DNA from: Mesocentrotus franciscanus
Taxonomy: Eukaryota; Echinodermata; Echinoidea; Camarodonta; Strongylocentrotidae
Direction: 5' to 3'
DNA length: 64,000 nucleotides
Assembly (NCBI GenBank): GCA_037976565.1
Contig: CP137680.1
Coordinates: 1,029,252-1,093,251 of the forward strand
Shown here in pieces: positions 10,447 to 21,639 of this stretch. Position 1 is the first letter of the stretch; each line of letters starts with the position of its first letter. Position numbers and translations under genes: made by a program. Below the pieces are notes generated by a model. It worked only from the letters and a program-made list of their open reading frames with translations. It did not search any database and was not told where the DNA came from.

Positions 10447-10996
10447 CCCGGTGAGGGGGAGGGGTACTCAGATTTGGTTTGGACGGGGATGTGCGGCTGA
10501 AGCGTCTAAACCCATACCCATTTTAAAGGGTAATTTTTGCAGAAAATGGTACCCATTATTAGGGCTGCTTTTAGAAAGTTGTAATCCTTCGTTTATTGCT
10601 TACACAGCATGTTGTTTTGCGTACGCTCGAGAAGGGGGAGGGGTGGGATAACCAGTTTATAAATTAGTCAGAAGCAGCGCTCAATTTAATGATATTGATA
10701 AATCTGTGCGACCATCGGCGAGGACTTTGGATGAAAAGCGATATGATTCCAATTACTTTTGCGGGATTTTACATCTGGAATTTTCACTTTAGTGAGATTA
10801 TGGGCGAGATATTACCCAGAAGAAAATAGTAATCCATGTTTAAGGCCAAGATCTGAAAGTGGGGGCACTTTTAGGGATTTTGCAGCACAAAAATCATACC
10901 CCATGTTTAGGGATTTTTTGCCCAAAAGTAACCCATTAGAGCGGCACATCCCCGTATACCGTATTAGGCGAGTACACCTCCCCGGGAAAAAACAGT
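10447..10996 (+). mobile_element. Degenerate CCCGG-ended MITE-like element
   Basis: It starts CCCGGTGAGGGGGAGGGGTA and ends GCGAGTACACCTCCCCGGG. Inside are ACCCATTTTAAAGGGTAATT and ATGTTTAGGGATTTTTTGCC, the same modules as in the clean 257-bp element at 30871-31127. This copy is about 550 bases, apparently enlarged by internal insertion (a second AGAAGGGGGAGGGG occurs at 10630). I could not find a target-site duplication. Confidence 0.6.
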
Positions 10997-11640
10997 AATG
11001 GTCTAATAATGTTTAACGTTAAACATTATCATGCAGGGAGTCCTTGAAAAAGGAAATCCAAGTAGTGTAATGTAATATGAACCCATCCTAGATTTCACTG
11101 TAAGGCAGGTCAAAAAGGTTAATGAAAATATCAAATCTATACATAGTTTCTTGTAGTAAAGAATTGATAAGGATAACGGACAACATTTGTTCATTGAAAC
11201 GTTCTCTTCTTCCCCAATAAGCTCACGTTGAGGTATTTATACCAAGTATTATTGTTTGTTGTTCCATTGTGGCAACCAAAAGACAATTTCTCCGTTATGG
11301 AAAATCAACAAATCATCTTTCTTGTCATATCTTGTTTCCATATTAAGGTCCACTTCTTTTTAAAGTTGAAAACACGTTTAAAATATAAGAATTCACTCTT
11401 AAAAGAGTATTCTAACCACTACTTTGTGTAGATTCCACTTTAATTTAAAGTGGAATCACCTCTAAAACTATGTGATCCCTAATTATGAATCTTGAAAGAT
11501 GAATTGCCACTCCACGCCATGGTATTAAAGGGCAGCAATGGCAAACGATTGTTGCTCAAAGTCAGCAACAATCGTTACCCGCCCACCCCCCCCCCCACCC
11601 CGCGGATTTGTCTTAATTCTTTAACTAAGATCAACTTTTA
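10997..11640. other. No gene recognised
   Basis: Contains an imperfect inverted repeat (AGATTCCACTTTA/TAAAGTGGAATC, 11430-11457) and a C-rich run at 11581-11602. The 11530-11575 stretch (GGCAGCAATGGCAAACGATTG) relates in reverse complement to the GACAATCGTTCGCCATTGC motif of the dispersed family at 24430, 34990 and 36240. Confidence 0.5.
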
Positions 11641-11659
11641 AGAAAGGGTGCGTTGGATT

Positions 11660-11725
11660 TAGTGAAAGAGAGAGAGAGAGACAGACAGACAGAGAAAGAG
11701 AGAGAAAGACAGAGGAGATACAAAT
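11660..11725. repeat. GA-rich simple repeat
   Basis: AGAGAGAGAGAG, then ACAGACAGACAGAG and GAAAGAGAGAGAAAG. Confidence 0.9.
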
Positions 11726-11881
11726 GCAATGTCACGAAAGAAAATGAGAAAAAAGGTGAAAAAAGTGAAATAAAGGTAACATTTTGCCAAACACAAACAC
11801 AGAAAAGGAAATGAAGTCACTAAGGAAAACAGAGCAAAACAAGAAAACATAAAAGCTAGGAAAATAAAGACATTAAAAGCT

Positions 11882-12340
11882 TTGTGCTCAGAGGAGGCAC
11901 TCCCGGGGATGGGGAGGGAGGTAGGGGGCACATTCCCCCCAATTTTTTCAAATAACCCCAAAGTGCCCCTTTATTCATTTGAAAAGTGCCCTCTTTTACT
12001 TTTAAAAGTGGCCTTTTCCTTTGGAAGAAGTACCATTTCCCCCTTTAACATGTGCCCCTTTTCATATCTGATAAATGCCCCTATTGCAATTTAGTAGGTG
12101 ACCCTCTTCCTTGCCATAAGTGTCCCTTTTCATTTCTGATAAGTATTCAAATCTGAGAGCTGCCCGTTTTACTTTGACAAGTGCCCCCTTTTCCCTTGTA
12201 ATTATTGCTCCTTCTCCTTCTGATAAGTGCTCCTTTTCATCGTTGATGAATGCCCCTTTCAAGTTCGAGGTTTACTTTTCTAATAAGTGTCCTTTTCCCT
12301 AATGTCGTAATCTCTCTTTTTTTTGGGGGGGGGGAGGAAC
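11882..12340 (-). repeat. GGGGCACTT minisatellite, inverted orientation
   Basis: Reads as AAGTGCCCCTTTTCxTTT units on the plus strand, preceded by ACTCCCGGGGATGGGG. This edge resembles 58815-58850, so it looks like another fragment of the hAT-like family. The equivalent of that family's other edge (CCTTTCTCCATAACATGCGCCCCTA) appears only at 13610, so 12340-13600 looks like a later insertion. Confidence 0.75.
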
Positions 12341-13600
12341 GCATACAAACAGGCAGCAAACACCAAGTAGTAGGGTGAGTCAACGTTTATTGGCTATCTG
12401 AAACAAGGGGAACAAAACATCTGCAAGAAGAAACAAAATTCATCATGAATACGTTGTATATAATGATTTTCACATGACATCATATAACTTAGTCAACGTT
12501 TTTATTCCAACATTTCTCCATTCTCTATATTTTCACAAAGTTGAAATTAATATCCAAATGTATGTGTGCACCTCATTTGCATCACAAAATGTACATCAGA
12601 ACAAATTCCTGTCTCACTCACTACATAATATCCTGTCTTAAAGAAAGTAGTTTATAATTACTACCTGTAGACCTCTTTGTTTGAGGATATAAACTAGCAA
12701 AAAGATATCTTCACTCTACAACATTATCCATTACGAAAGACTTGGCCATCCTAACTTACCCTACTGTTAATTGGCCGAGAAATTACACAGCATACACATA
12801 GTTACGCACAGGTTACGTCAACCTTCTCTCTAGGTGAGTCTCTCTGGGAACAGACATCGCCTATAATCCAATCACAGTTATCCTCGTACTGTAAACAACA
12901 TTTCTAACAATCATGATCAATAATAGTAAGATCTACATCTCATATTATCATTTCAACCAGAATAACTAGTTACAAATTGAATCTAACAAAAGATCTCTGT
13001 AATTAGTGATCACACTATAAACCTTTAAATCTACTAAACAATATACATGTATAGTCACTCAAATATTATCTCCATATATTTGACAACCATTTCTGTGGTC
13101 ATAACTTGGCATATGATAAAGAAAATAAGCCACATCTCTATACATAAAAGCATTATACCTCTGCTTCTCACATAACAAATGAATTGATTATAAGGAGATA
13201 GATGCATGAATATATTACATTTGTTTGTCTCAGTTACTGTTCAGTACACTACACACTCTACATCAATGCCTACCTATCTCAGGTCTGGTGTCAGAAGAAG
13301 AAGAAGAACTACTTTCTCGTATCCTTCCGTAAAATTACTCATTGATTTAAAAGCGTACAATACATGATAGTACACCTGATCTTAATTCACACATACAAAA
13401 ATGAGCGTTTTTGTACGAAATACATAATTTGTCTGAACCAAATAAAAACGTAATTGAGGGACTATTTTGTCCTCGAGAAGTTTCTTTTCTATTATACAGT
13501 GATTTGATACTTTGCATAGAATGTTGTCCAACCACGCCTACAATGTTGTAAGGTAGTCCGTAAACGAAAGTAAATAGAAATCCACTTTCCCACAATAATA
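12341..13600. mobile_element. Unclassified insertion splitting a minisatellite element
   Basis: AT-rich DNA of about 1.26 kb lies between two parts of the same repeat family. There is no coding potential beyond short spurious frames. An AAGAAGAAGAAGAA run lies near 13290. I cannot identify terminal repeats or a target duplication, and the left edge sits in a T8G10 run (12316-12334) that obscures the boundary. Confidence 0.35.
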
Positions 13601-15105
13601 CCCCTTTTCCTTTCTCCATAACATGCGCCCCTATAAAGCGACTCAGAGCAACTTTTTCGTTAATTTACACCAAAGATTGCTTGCATTTATAATTTAGTTC
13701 AATTATGTTATTTATGAAATGAATTTTTCATTTTTTCATGATCAGGTTATGCCTAAAGTGGACATTCAAAGAAAATCACTAATATGTCAAATAATGTATC
13801 ACTAGAAACTGGTAAGCTAACAGATGGCCATCGTACAAATATATCGGGTGATTTATAAAAATACAAGTAAAACCACCTCCAAAGCACCTGGGATACACGA
13901 AAGATTCGCCAGAAAAATAACGATGTTTTAATGACGTCACATAAAGCACCAATACTGCCCAAGCAGACGACATCCCATAAAGAATGAACAATGCAATGCA
14001 AAGAACAATTGCAATGCTATCATTTCTCAAATTATAAGGAGTTTAGTGTATATAAATGTGATGGCATTTCACACCATTCAAAAGGGGATATGAAACCGAT
14101 TCTGATAACTACAATATTTTGTTTGTAAATACACAGGACAGGGGTTAATTAAAGGTAATGCAAAGTTTTGGGAAATTTTGAAATTGGATGGATAGTAATT
14201 CTTTAAATTTTTGATATATTTGGATGCCCCTGTGGATGTATTATAAGCACTACAAAATTTAGCCCCTAAAACACTTTTGCTTTCGAGCAAATTGAATAAT
14301 CAAAATTTCAAATATTTAAAATAGCGCCTAAGGCCATTCCATGGTAGCTGCGACGATGAAAATCTCAGAATACGCAGTTCTGATATATAATTTCCAAACG
14401 GGAATAGCAAATTGGTCGATTGTAGTCAAGAAACATTGTTTTAAAGTTAAAGTAATATCAGTCTTGAGAGGGCGCTATACAACATAAAGAGTTTATTATT
14501 TACAATTTCATATTTTAGATTCGATTTCAACCGCGACAACGATCATTGAATATTGTAAAATCGCATATGCTTCCAATATGTTCATTTGAACCAAATTCAT
14601 GACCCCATACCAAAACTTTGTATTACCTTTAACAAACTTGATGTATTATAAGGCAAATGCAGCCACGGCAATACAATAAAATAAGTAGATCACTACTTTG
14701 AGTAAAATCTCAAAACAAGCATATTACTCACACTTGCTGATGCTGAATCACCAATTCACATATCGCAATAAGTCATAACAACTTGTACATTGTGATTATA
14801 TTGAGCGCAGATCTATATCAACGGTAAATATTGAAATATATTAGGGAAATGCAACACATTGTTAACTCCCTCTCACTCTCACTCTCACTCTCTCTCTCTC
14901 TCTATCTATTTCCGTATTCAACATATAATAGATGAACACATGAAAGATAACCTGTGCATCAAGCAATGATCAAGTAATGATGTATAGAATACAACTAGTT
15001 GGGTATAATGCAAATATAGAAAGATCAAAGCATTCATAATATACATAATGAGAATGAAAAAAAGGCATCAATAATATCAGGATGGCTGTCCTTAATACCC
15101 TTACT
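13601..15105. other. No gene recognised
   Basis: 13601-13720 resembles 59425-59545 (minisatellite element edge). After that the sequence is AT-rich and apparently unique. A perfect TGACGTCA lies at 13932-13939 and a CT repeat at 14866-14906. The short minus-strand frames at 13753-14030 overlap each other and show no recognisable protein features. Confidence 0.45.
14866..14906. repeat. CT simple repeat
   Basis: (TCTCAC)n grading into (CT)n. Confidence 0.9.
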
Positions 15106-15237
15106 TGTGACAGGGGATCAAAGAATGAAATGGAAGCAATATTTTAGATTCTTAATAAAACCATTTGGAGGTAGTCTTATATTTTTATTGTAATTATAAC
15201 CCAGATTTCATTAAGTTAGTATTACCTACATGTAAGT

Positions 15238-15245
15238 ACTATAAT
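15238..15245. repeat. Target-site duplication (left) of hAT element
   Basis: ACTATAAT, identical to 16911-16918. The uninterrupted sequence occurs in the paralogous LINE at about 19261-19268. Confidence 0.95.
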
Positions 15246-16034
15246 CAGGGGCGTAGACAACGGGGGGGATGAGGGGGATGCATCCCCCCCCCCACCTCAC
15301 AAGGTGGGGGGGATGGCATGTACAATCATCCCCCCCAGGTTTTTGGGAATGATATTTGCTTACTTAATAAGTCATAATGATGATAATAATAGTAATAATA
15401 ATAATGATAACAATTATAATATTAATAATAATAATAATTATGATGATGATAATAATAATCCTCATCATTATTGTTATCGTTATTTTCTCAAGTCGGTTTT
15501 TATTGAAATACATGTGTGGTCTGGCCCACTCGTGTTATAGGCATTATACATTGTGTGCAAAATGCATCAGCGCAATCTAAAACAGAATAGAAAATGAATG
15601 TGATACAACAGTATACATAATAATTCGTGACAGAGAGTACCATACTACTATCTTTATAACAAGTATTATTCAAACAAATATATATAATTATGTATAATCA
15701 TGAATTGTTCAACTTCACGCTCCCACTATATGACTATTGTTACACTAATACTGATATCAGGACTGACTGGTATACATTAGTTTGTTGTTAAGCTTGCAGC
15801 AGCTACATCTTTTCTGTATTGTTAACTATTTATTTATTTTTGTTTTATTTAAGATGCACTTTGTTTTGTATTCATTTAAAGTATGTTGATTGATGCATGA
15901 AGACATAAGTTTGAAATGTTTAAAGAAGTTTGTTTCATGTAAAGCGCAGTGTGAATTTACCCTGTCTTGAAATGCGAGATAAAAGGAACCTATTAGTATT
16001 AGCATTATTATTTGTATTAGTATTATTTTTTATT

Positions 16035-16035
16035 T

Positions 16036-16087
<52 letters not shown>
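16035..16087. repeat. (ATT)n microsatellite
   Basis: About 17 uninterrupted ATT units inside the hAT element. Confidence 0.95.
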
Positions 16088-16088
<1 letters not shown>

Positions 16089-16633
16089 AGACTGAGATCA
16101 AATAGAAGTAAATAATGCCCTAATTTGACACGATGCAATGCCGTTATGGTTCCGATTTCTTCACAAACTTACAAAGCAGTATTGTTACTCCATGGATCAT
16201 AGTGATACTGTTTATGTTTTTTGTATCTGTATGTTAATGAGCCGCCAGCCAATATCCATCTATGGATACTATGCCTGTTTTTTTGAGGTAAAAAAAAGCA
16301 TAGTATGTACGTATTCATTATGCTTTATAATGAACAGACATATTGTTCAAAGTTTAATCGTTATTTGTTTGTTGTTTATGTGTTCTATTCACAAATGGCC
16401 ACAGAGGCTGTTTTCATTCATAACCACATACCCCTATCAAGACAACAAAGACTATACCTGCGTGTACAAAGTTGACATTGGTTTTTTTTCTGAAGAGGTG
16501 TAACAGCAAAATTCACAGAGATAAATAAATACGTAGTGTGGTTCAATATGCAATACTATGTGTCAGTCCATTCTGTATTCGTATGCCACGGTGTTTAGAT
16601 CTTGTCGATGTATGTCTGTCCATTCAAGGCGTA

Positions 16634-16636
<3 letters not shown>

Positions 16637-16664
<28 letters not shown>

Positions 16665-16700
16665 AGTATGTGTATGCGTGTGTGTGTGTGTGCGTGCACG
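16637..16700. repeat. (GT)n microsatellite
   Basis: Uninterrupted TG/GT run followed by interrupted TGTGTATGCGTG repeats, inside the hAT element. Confidence 0.95.
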
Positions 16701-16910
16701 CTTGTGTGTGTTATTTTACCTCATTAAGTATGCATCAGATTGCACGATTTCAAGTTCAAAATTGCAAAAGCTCCCTACCGTGGGAGGGGACACCCCCTCC
16801 CACACCCTCCCGCTCGGTCGCTTCGCTCCCTCGCTCGGGCGCTTCGCGCCCTCACTAGCGTTGGCAGCCCAGTCATCCCCCCCAGGTGTACGAACCTGTC
16901 TACGCCACTG

Positions 16911-16918
16911 ACTATAAT
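16911..16918. repeat. Target-site duplication (right) of hAT element
   Basis: ACTATAAT, matching 15238-15245. Confidence 0.95.
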
Positions 16919-17254
16919 GATATGTTGTTACTTTGGCTGGATATGGACAATTTTAGGAGAAAAGATGAGTATTAAAAAGGGAACGAAGTTATTTTTAATA
17001 ACAAATATATTATGTATACTGGGACAACTTTCTTTGATGAGAACTTGTTTTTGAACAATATATATAAAATTCACCATATCGTGGATAGTGATGGAAATTT
17101 GAAGCCACAGAAATATTTTGAAAACTCTGGTTTAAAAACAGAGGAATTGTTAACGATACAACAAAAATATAATACTATTCCTCGTAGTTGGATAAAAAGT
17201 ATTGCATTCACGCATAGACCAAATGATATCGAATTAGTTCTTGAATTCTGCTTT

Positions 17255-17520
17255 TTCAAAAAGATATATAATTTTCGGATGTTACATCAAAGATGTCCTA
17301 CAAATCAAGTATAAAACGTATTTCCAATGTATCCGTTTCATTTCAAAATCTGTCTTCAGACCACAATATGTCGATTCAAGAAATAGTCTATTTCTTGAAT
17401 CGACATATTGTGGTCTGAAGACAGATTTTGAAATGAAACGGATACATGGAAATACGTTAATACTTGATTTGTAGATCATCTTTGATGTAACATCCGAAAA
17501 TTGTATATCTTTTGAAATCC
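17255..17520. repeat. Long palindrome inside LINE copy 1
   Basis: Arms of about 130 bases meet at 17387 (AAATAG-T-CTATTT). Reading outward, the left arm contains CAGACCACAATATGTCGATT, ATCCGTTTCATTTC and TTTTCGGATGTTACATC, and the right arm contains the complements with a few mismatches. LINE coding sequence continues on both sides. The second LINE copy has the same foldback with a right arm shortened to about 24 bases (19711-19763), so the structure belongs to the family and not to one insertion. Confidence 0.9.
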
Positions 17521-17539
17521 ATTTCAGACCAAGGCAATC

Positions 17540-17914
17540 TACCTAAATAGCCGACTCCGAGAGTTTCAATTCAAACTATTGTACAATATAATTTACACAA
17601 ATCATCACTTGCATCGTTTTCAATTTACAAAAAGTAAAAACTGTTCATTTTGCGATAAAGATGAAGAAACTTACCGACATGTTTTCTTTGAATGTAAACA
17701 AATAAAATGTGCGTGGGATGAAAATGGGAACGCTTTAAACATTCCAATACTAAAAAAACTGACATGGAAAGAAGTACATTTAGGGATAAATAATACAAAT
17801 AGAGGTTTTGAAAAATTAGTGAATCATATTTTTCTGCTGATCAAGTTTACGGTTTATCGCAGTCGGGAAAAAAGAATAGCACCCTCTACGACAGAAATAA
17901 AAGGATGCTTTTAG
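17540..17914 (+). pseudogene. LINE ORF2 C-terminal zinc-knuckle region
   Basis: The frame reads LREFQFKLLYNIIYTNHHLH, then CSFCDKDEETYRHVFFEC, then the ordinary end of the protein. The LREFQFK..L and CxFC..ET..H.F..C signature is typical of L1/Tx1-clade ORF2 C-termini. It follows the foldback directly and ends at a TAG near 17912. It is a fragment of the element described at 15118-18500. Confidence 0.8.
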
Positions 17915-18435
17915 AAAGTGAAAGTCAAGAATACAAATTGGCAATCGATCATAACTCTATAGGGATCCACCATCGTAAGTGGGAAAATTAAAATATATAG
18001 TCTTTTTAGCTTTGATCATAAAATTTTTCATAAGGAAGAAGGAAGGAAAATGAGAGTGTCATGAGTGTCATAACATGTTTATTGAACGCCACAAAGCTCG
18101 TTCTTTTGTTTTGTTTTGTTTGTGTTTGTACTTTGTCTTTCTCTTGAATGTGTTGTGTTATGTGTGTTTTTTTTTAAAGACCAAGCGTATGCTTATTTGT
18201 TTTTGTTTTTTCTGTCATTTTTTTTTTTACATAGGTTCCAATTCATGGGTGTTAGATGCGCCTCAAGGTGTTTATTTTCTCATGTATATTCAATATGTCA
18301 ATTTGAAGTGTCTTATTATATAGCTCTATGCTTAAAATACACTAGGCTATAATGATGTTGAATTTCTCAAATGAGTCGTATGTTATGTAGCTTTCAATTA
18401 TATTGTGTAATTATCAATTTTTGTTCAATCTTTAT

Positions 18436-18500
18436 CAAAAAATTATTTGTAACACCTGTGAATAAAATACCACGTAAAGAAAGAAAGAAAAAAAAAGATA
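18436..18500 (+). other. LINE 3' end with poly(A) signal and AAAG tail
   Basis: AACACCTGTGAATAAAATAC followed by CACGTAAAGAAAGAAAG and A9. The same 65 bases recur at 39513-39592, joined in both places to the same antisense SAP/SGNH sequence. Confidence 0.7.
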
Positions 18501-18608
18501 ACCCGACGTCGGTGGCGGTAGCCCTCTATCTGCTCCTGGTATGGCGGTGAAGTAAAAGTAGGAGTAGTATTAGTACTAGTAGTTGTAGGCGAAGATTATT
18601 CTTCACTG

Positions 18609-19242
18609 TCACTCACCATGTTGATTTGAGCCAAGATGTATGATTATTTCATTAGGCATTAATCGTTGACCCTCGGCGCAAATGACATCACACGCATCTT
18701 CAATTTTCGCGCCGGAGAGTGACCTGGCGACGACTCGCTTTTCGCGCGAGAGTTCCGACGACATCAAGTACTTGGTCATGGAGTCTCCCACTAGTAGAAC
18801 ATCACACTTTGATTCTGCATCAGGATGGGCGTTGTTGGTTTTGGAGAACAACTTCAGGTGCTTGGCCTCCGGGTACTCATGAAGTTGATCTTTCAGTGGC
18901 ATTGATATCTGTTTGGGGTAGACACTCTTGGCACTGTTGTCTGATTCAGTGTTCTCGGATAATATTTCAAACCGATTATGCGTAGCAATTGTCGGGTAAT
19001 CTGTGGTGGTAGATACTTGTGCCCACAGATTCCCTTGTTCATTCGCCTGACCATTAATATGTTGTGCGAATACATTGCTGAACTTCTTCTCGATAGTGTC
19101 TAGCCGACTATTCAAGTCTTTCATCTCTCCTAGTACATTCTGCAGTAGTTGTCGGTAGTCCGCGTCTTGTTTATCCTCCTCTACAACTGCAGCGGCATTA
19201 GTGTTTCTTTTTTCGTCCATTGCATTTTGCAATCTTTCAACA
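18609..19242 (-). pseudogene. SAP/coiled-coil/SGNH-like retrotransposon ORF1, truncated copy 1
   Basis: The minus-strand frame lacks the N-terminal SAP motif because the copy breaks at about 19242, where the second LINE fragment begins. What remains is an acidic and glutamine-rich helix with a heptad-like stretch (LLQNVLGEMKDLNSRLDTIE), a low-complexity linker, and a C-terminal domain starting VLLVGDSMTKYL (GDS block of SGNH hydrolases), with GAKIEDA and ending IIIHLGSNQHG before a stop. Esterase-like SGNH domains are known in ORF1 proteins of CR1-type LINEs. The later catalytic blocks are absent. The frame ends exactly at CATG|GTGAGT, a perfect splice-donor consensus. Copy 2 is at 39704-40445. 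Confidence 0.65.
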
Positions 19243-19248
19243 AGGATT

Positions 19249-19883
19249 ACCTACATGTAAGTACTATAATGATATGTTGTTACTTTGGCTGGATATGGAC
19301 AATTTTAGGAGAAAAGATGAGTATTACAAAGGTAACGAAGTTATTTTTAATAACAAATATATTATGTATACTGGGACAACTTTTATTTGATGAGAACTTG
19401 TTTTTTAACAATATATATAAAATTCACCATATCGTGGATAGTGATGGAAATTTGAAGCCACAGAAATATTTTGAAAACTCTGGTTTAAAAACAGAGGAAT
19501 TGTTAACGATACAACAAATATATAATACTATTCCTCGTAGTTGGATAAAAAGTATTGCATTCACGCATAGACCAAATGATATCGAATTAGTTCTTGAATT
19601 CTGCTTTTTCAAAAAGATATATAATTTTCGGATTTTACATTAAAGATGATCTACAAATCAAGTATAAAACGTATTTTCCAATGTATCCGTTTCATTTCAA
19701 AATCTGTCTTCAGACCACAATATGTCGATTCAATCTTAAATCGACATATTGTGGTCTGAAGAACGCCACAAAGCTCGTTCTTTTGTTTTGTTTTGTTTGT
19801 GTTTGTACTTGTGTTGTGTTGTGTGTGTTTTTTTCTAAAGACCAAGTGTATGCTTATTTGTCTTTTTTTTCTGTCATTTTTTT
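19249..19883 (+). mobile_element. L1/Tx1-like LINE, copy 2 (empty site for hAT)
   Basis: Repeats 15225-15245 plus 16911-17330 without the hAT element, so ACTATAATGATATG is continuous here. It then carries the shortened foldback (19695-19763) and jumps to the 3' UTR (AACGCCACAAAGCTCGTTCT, matching 18082), ending in the T-rich segment before the tandem array at 19884. A frameshift near 19382 and the internal deletion mean it is dead. Confidence 0.8.
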
Positions 19884-20420
19884 AGGTGGGCTGTACATAA
19901 TACAGACCACCTTATGTTTTCGTTAGAATTGCCTTTATTTATTTATTTATTTATTTATTTATTAGGTGGGCTGTATATAATACAGACCACCTTATGTTTT
20001 CGTTAGAATTGCCTTTATTTATTATTCTTTATTAGGTGGGCTGTAAGTAATACAGACCACCTCATAATTTCGTTAGAATTGCTTTATTTATTTATTTATT
20101 TATTTATTTATAAGGTGGGCTGTATATAATACAGACCACCTTATGTTTTCGTTAGAATTGCCTTTATTTATTTATTTATTTATTTATTTATTAGGTGGGC
20201 TGTATATAATACAGACCACCTTATGTTTTCGTTAGAATTGCCTTTATTTATTATTCTTTATTAGGTGGGCTGTAAGTAATACAGACCACCTCATAATTTC
20301 GTTAGAATTGCTTTATTTATTTATTTATTTATTTATTTATAAGGTGGGCTGTATATAATACAGACCACCTTATGTTTTCGTTAGAATTGCCTTTATTTAT
20401 TATTATTAGGTGGTCTGTCG
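19884..20420. repeat. Tandem array of hairpin-containing AGGTGGGCTGT units
   Basis: Units start at 19884, 19964, 20034, 20113, 20193, 20263, 20342 and 20408. Spacings are 80, 70, 79, 80, 70, 79 and 66, so a three-unit block of 229 bases is itself repeated. Each unit begins with a hairpin (AGGTGGGCTGTA...TACAGACCACCT), followed by TTTTCGTTAGAATTGC and a (TTTA)n tract of variable length. A single unit also occurs at 37207-37285. The last unit leads into the dispersed family below. Confidence 0.93.
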
Positions 20421-20914
20421 GTATCGACAGATCGTTCTAGCTGAGACAATTCTCTACAAATGCAGTCATCACGATTTTTCAATTTGACCAAGGCATCATG
20501 GCGTATTTTTGCGATTAAAGGAGGCATGTCAATTTTTCACATTTTGCGTGTATTCTCAGGGACATGACTTTTTTTTCAAAACTGAATTCTACATTCCCGT
20601 CTTTCGCGAGCAATATCTCCGTCGTTTTAGTTTCGTTTTCGCTGAGCTTCGAGTATGTTGTAGCTGAGACAATAAGCTATCACGAGTGTGCCCTTATTTT
20701 TTTTGATCAGATGCCGGGATTATGCTTATATTTCACTTGCAAAGTGGGATTTGAGAATTCAATTTTCCGTTCACGTTTTATGTCTATGTGGATTATTTTG
20801 GTATATTGGTCGCAATTGACTTGAAACATTGCATGTTGATAGGTAAGAAAAAATATTTCATATAAAAACACAAAATTTAGAATATGCATATTTCATTATA
20901 ATATTTGGATTTTA

Positions 20915-20927
20915 AGGTTAAAGGTCA
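20915..20927 (+). promoter_or_regulatory. DR1-like nuclear-receptor half-site pair
   Basis: AGGTTAAAGGTCA. Equivalent sites in the family: 21070-21082 (GGGTCAAAGGTCA), 37009-37021 (same), 39040-39052 (AGGTTAAAGGTCA) and 39194-39206 (GGATCAAAGGTCA). The match to AGGTCA-N-AGGTCA is visible; function is not shown. Confidence 0.35.
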
Positions 20928-21639
20928 AATATACTGTACATGGTTTCTCTAAAACAATGCTTTGTATAGACATGAAATTTGGCACACCATTAAACCTGAA
21001 TAAGAGGATTATTTCAAAAATTTAGTCAAATCATGCCAATGGTATCTTAACTACTTAGTAGGTAAATTAGGGTCAAAGGTCAAACATTTCACTGATCACT
21101 ATCTCACTAACCATGTGTGGTATGCATTAATTGGAACAGCCCACCTATACTTGTTCCGAAACAAGTATTACATGTCTAGTTTTTCTTATTTCCAATCACT
21201 TTTTTGTTAATATAATAATAATAATAAATTTCAAAATGTTCCAAATCGTCTCAAATTCATTTTTGGTAAGTTTTAGACCATTTTAAGCATTTTACGAAAA
21301 AACGCGCACACGCGCATGCGCGCGCGTTTTCGAAGGTACTGGCATTTTGCAGCATAGAATCGCTGAATTTTCTGTGTCATCATATTTGGCACATTTTTCC
21401 AAGCATTTTAATACCTTGTTCACCTTTTTCTGACCAGTAAAATCGCAATGAGCGTCCGTTCAAGAAACATGTCCGTGCGCGCGAGCTCTTGTAATACATA
21501 GCATATATGGGCAAAAACATGCCCAAAATTCATTGTAACTCTTCAGAATGGATGGGAACTCCCAAATTTGTTTTCATATTTGGATAGATTATGAGTCGGA
21601 GATATGATTTCATGTCTCATTTGACCCTCAATTAACTCA

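Larger units (their letters stand above)
15246..16910. mobile_element. Non-autonomous hAT transposon, 1665 bp
   Basis: Termini CAGGGGCGTAGACA and TGTCTACGCCACTG form imperfect TIRs flanked by 8-bp duplications of ACTATAAT. The length of the duplication and the CAG(T/G)GGCGTA-type end are hallmarks of hAT elements. The interior has no transposase. It holds G- and C-rich ends, an ATAATAATA-rich stretch, (ATT)n and (GT)n arrays, and a right subterminal block with CTCGCTCGGGCGCTTCGCGC. The reading frames across it are built from simple repeats. It sits in an L1/Tx1-like LINE whose second copy keeps the empty site, so the boundaries are directly confirmed. Confidence 0.93.
15118..18500 (+). mobile_element. 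L1/Tx1-like LINE, 3' part, copy 1, split by hAT
   Basis: Pieces in order: 15124-15245 (MKWKQYFRFLIKPFGGSL, then after a frameshift DFIKLVLPTCKYYN); the hAT element 15246-16910; 16919-17314 (DMLLLWLDMDNFRRKDEY, then MYTGTTFFDENLF and GLKTEELLTIQQKYNTIPRS); a foldback; 17540-17914 with a CSFC-x5-ET-x3-H-x4-C knuckle; and the 3' UTR, with AATAAA at 18461-18466 and a final AAAG-rich tail (18475-18497). This is the usual layout of the C-terminal half of L1-type ORF2. The RT core is missing and several frames are broken. A second copy lies at 19249-19883. Confidence 0.75.

Noticed and set aside
15304..15580. Asparagine- and isoleucine-rich frames
   Set aside because: They are translations of AAT/ATT repeats within the hAT element.
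18682..18985. Plus-strand frames opposite the SAP/SGNH ORF
   Set aside because: Antisense shadows; they carry no domain, whereas the minus-strand frame has recognisable motifs.
19884..20420. CRISPR array
   Set aside because: Regularly spaced hairpin repeats are present, but spacers are (TTTA)n and not unique, and the genome is eukaryotic.
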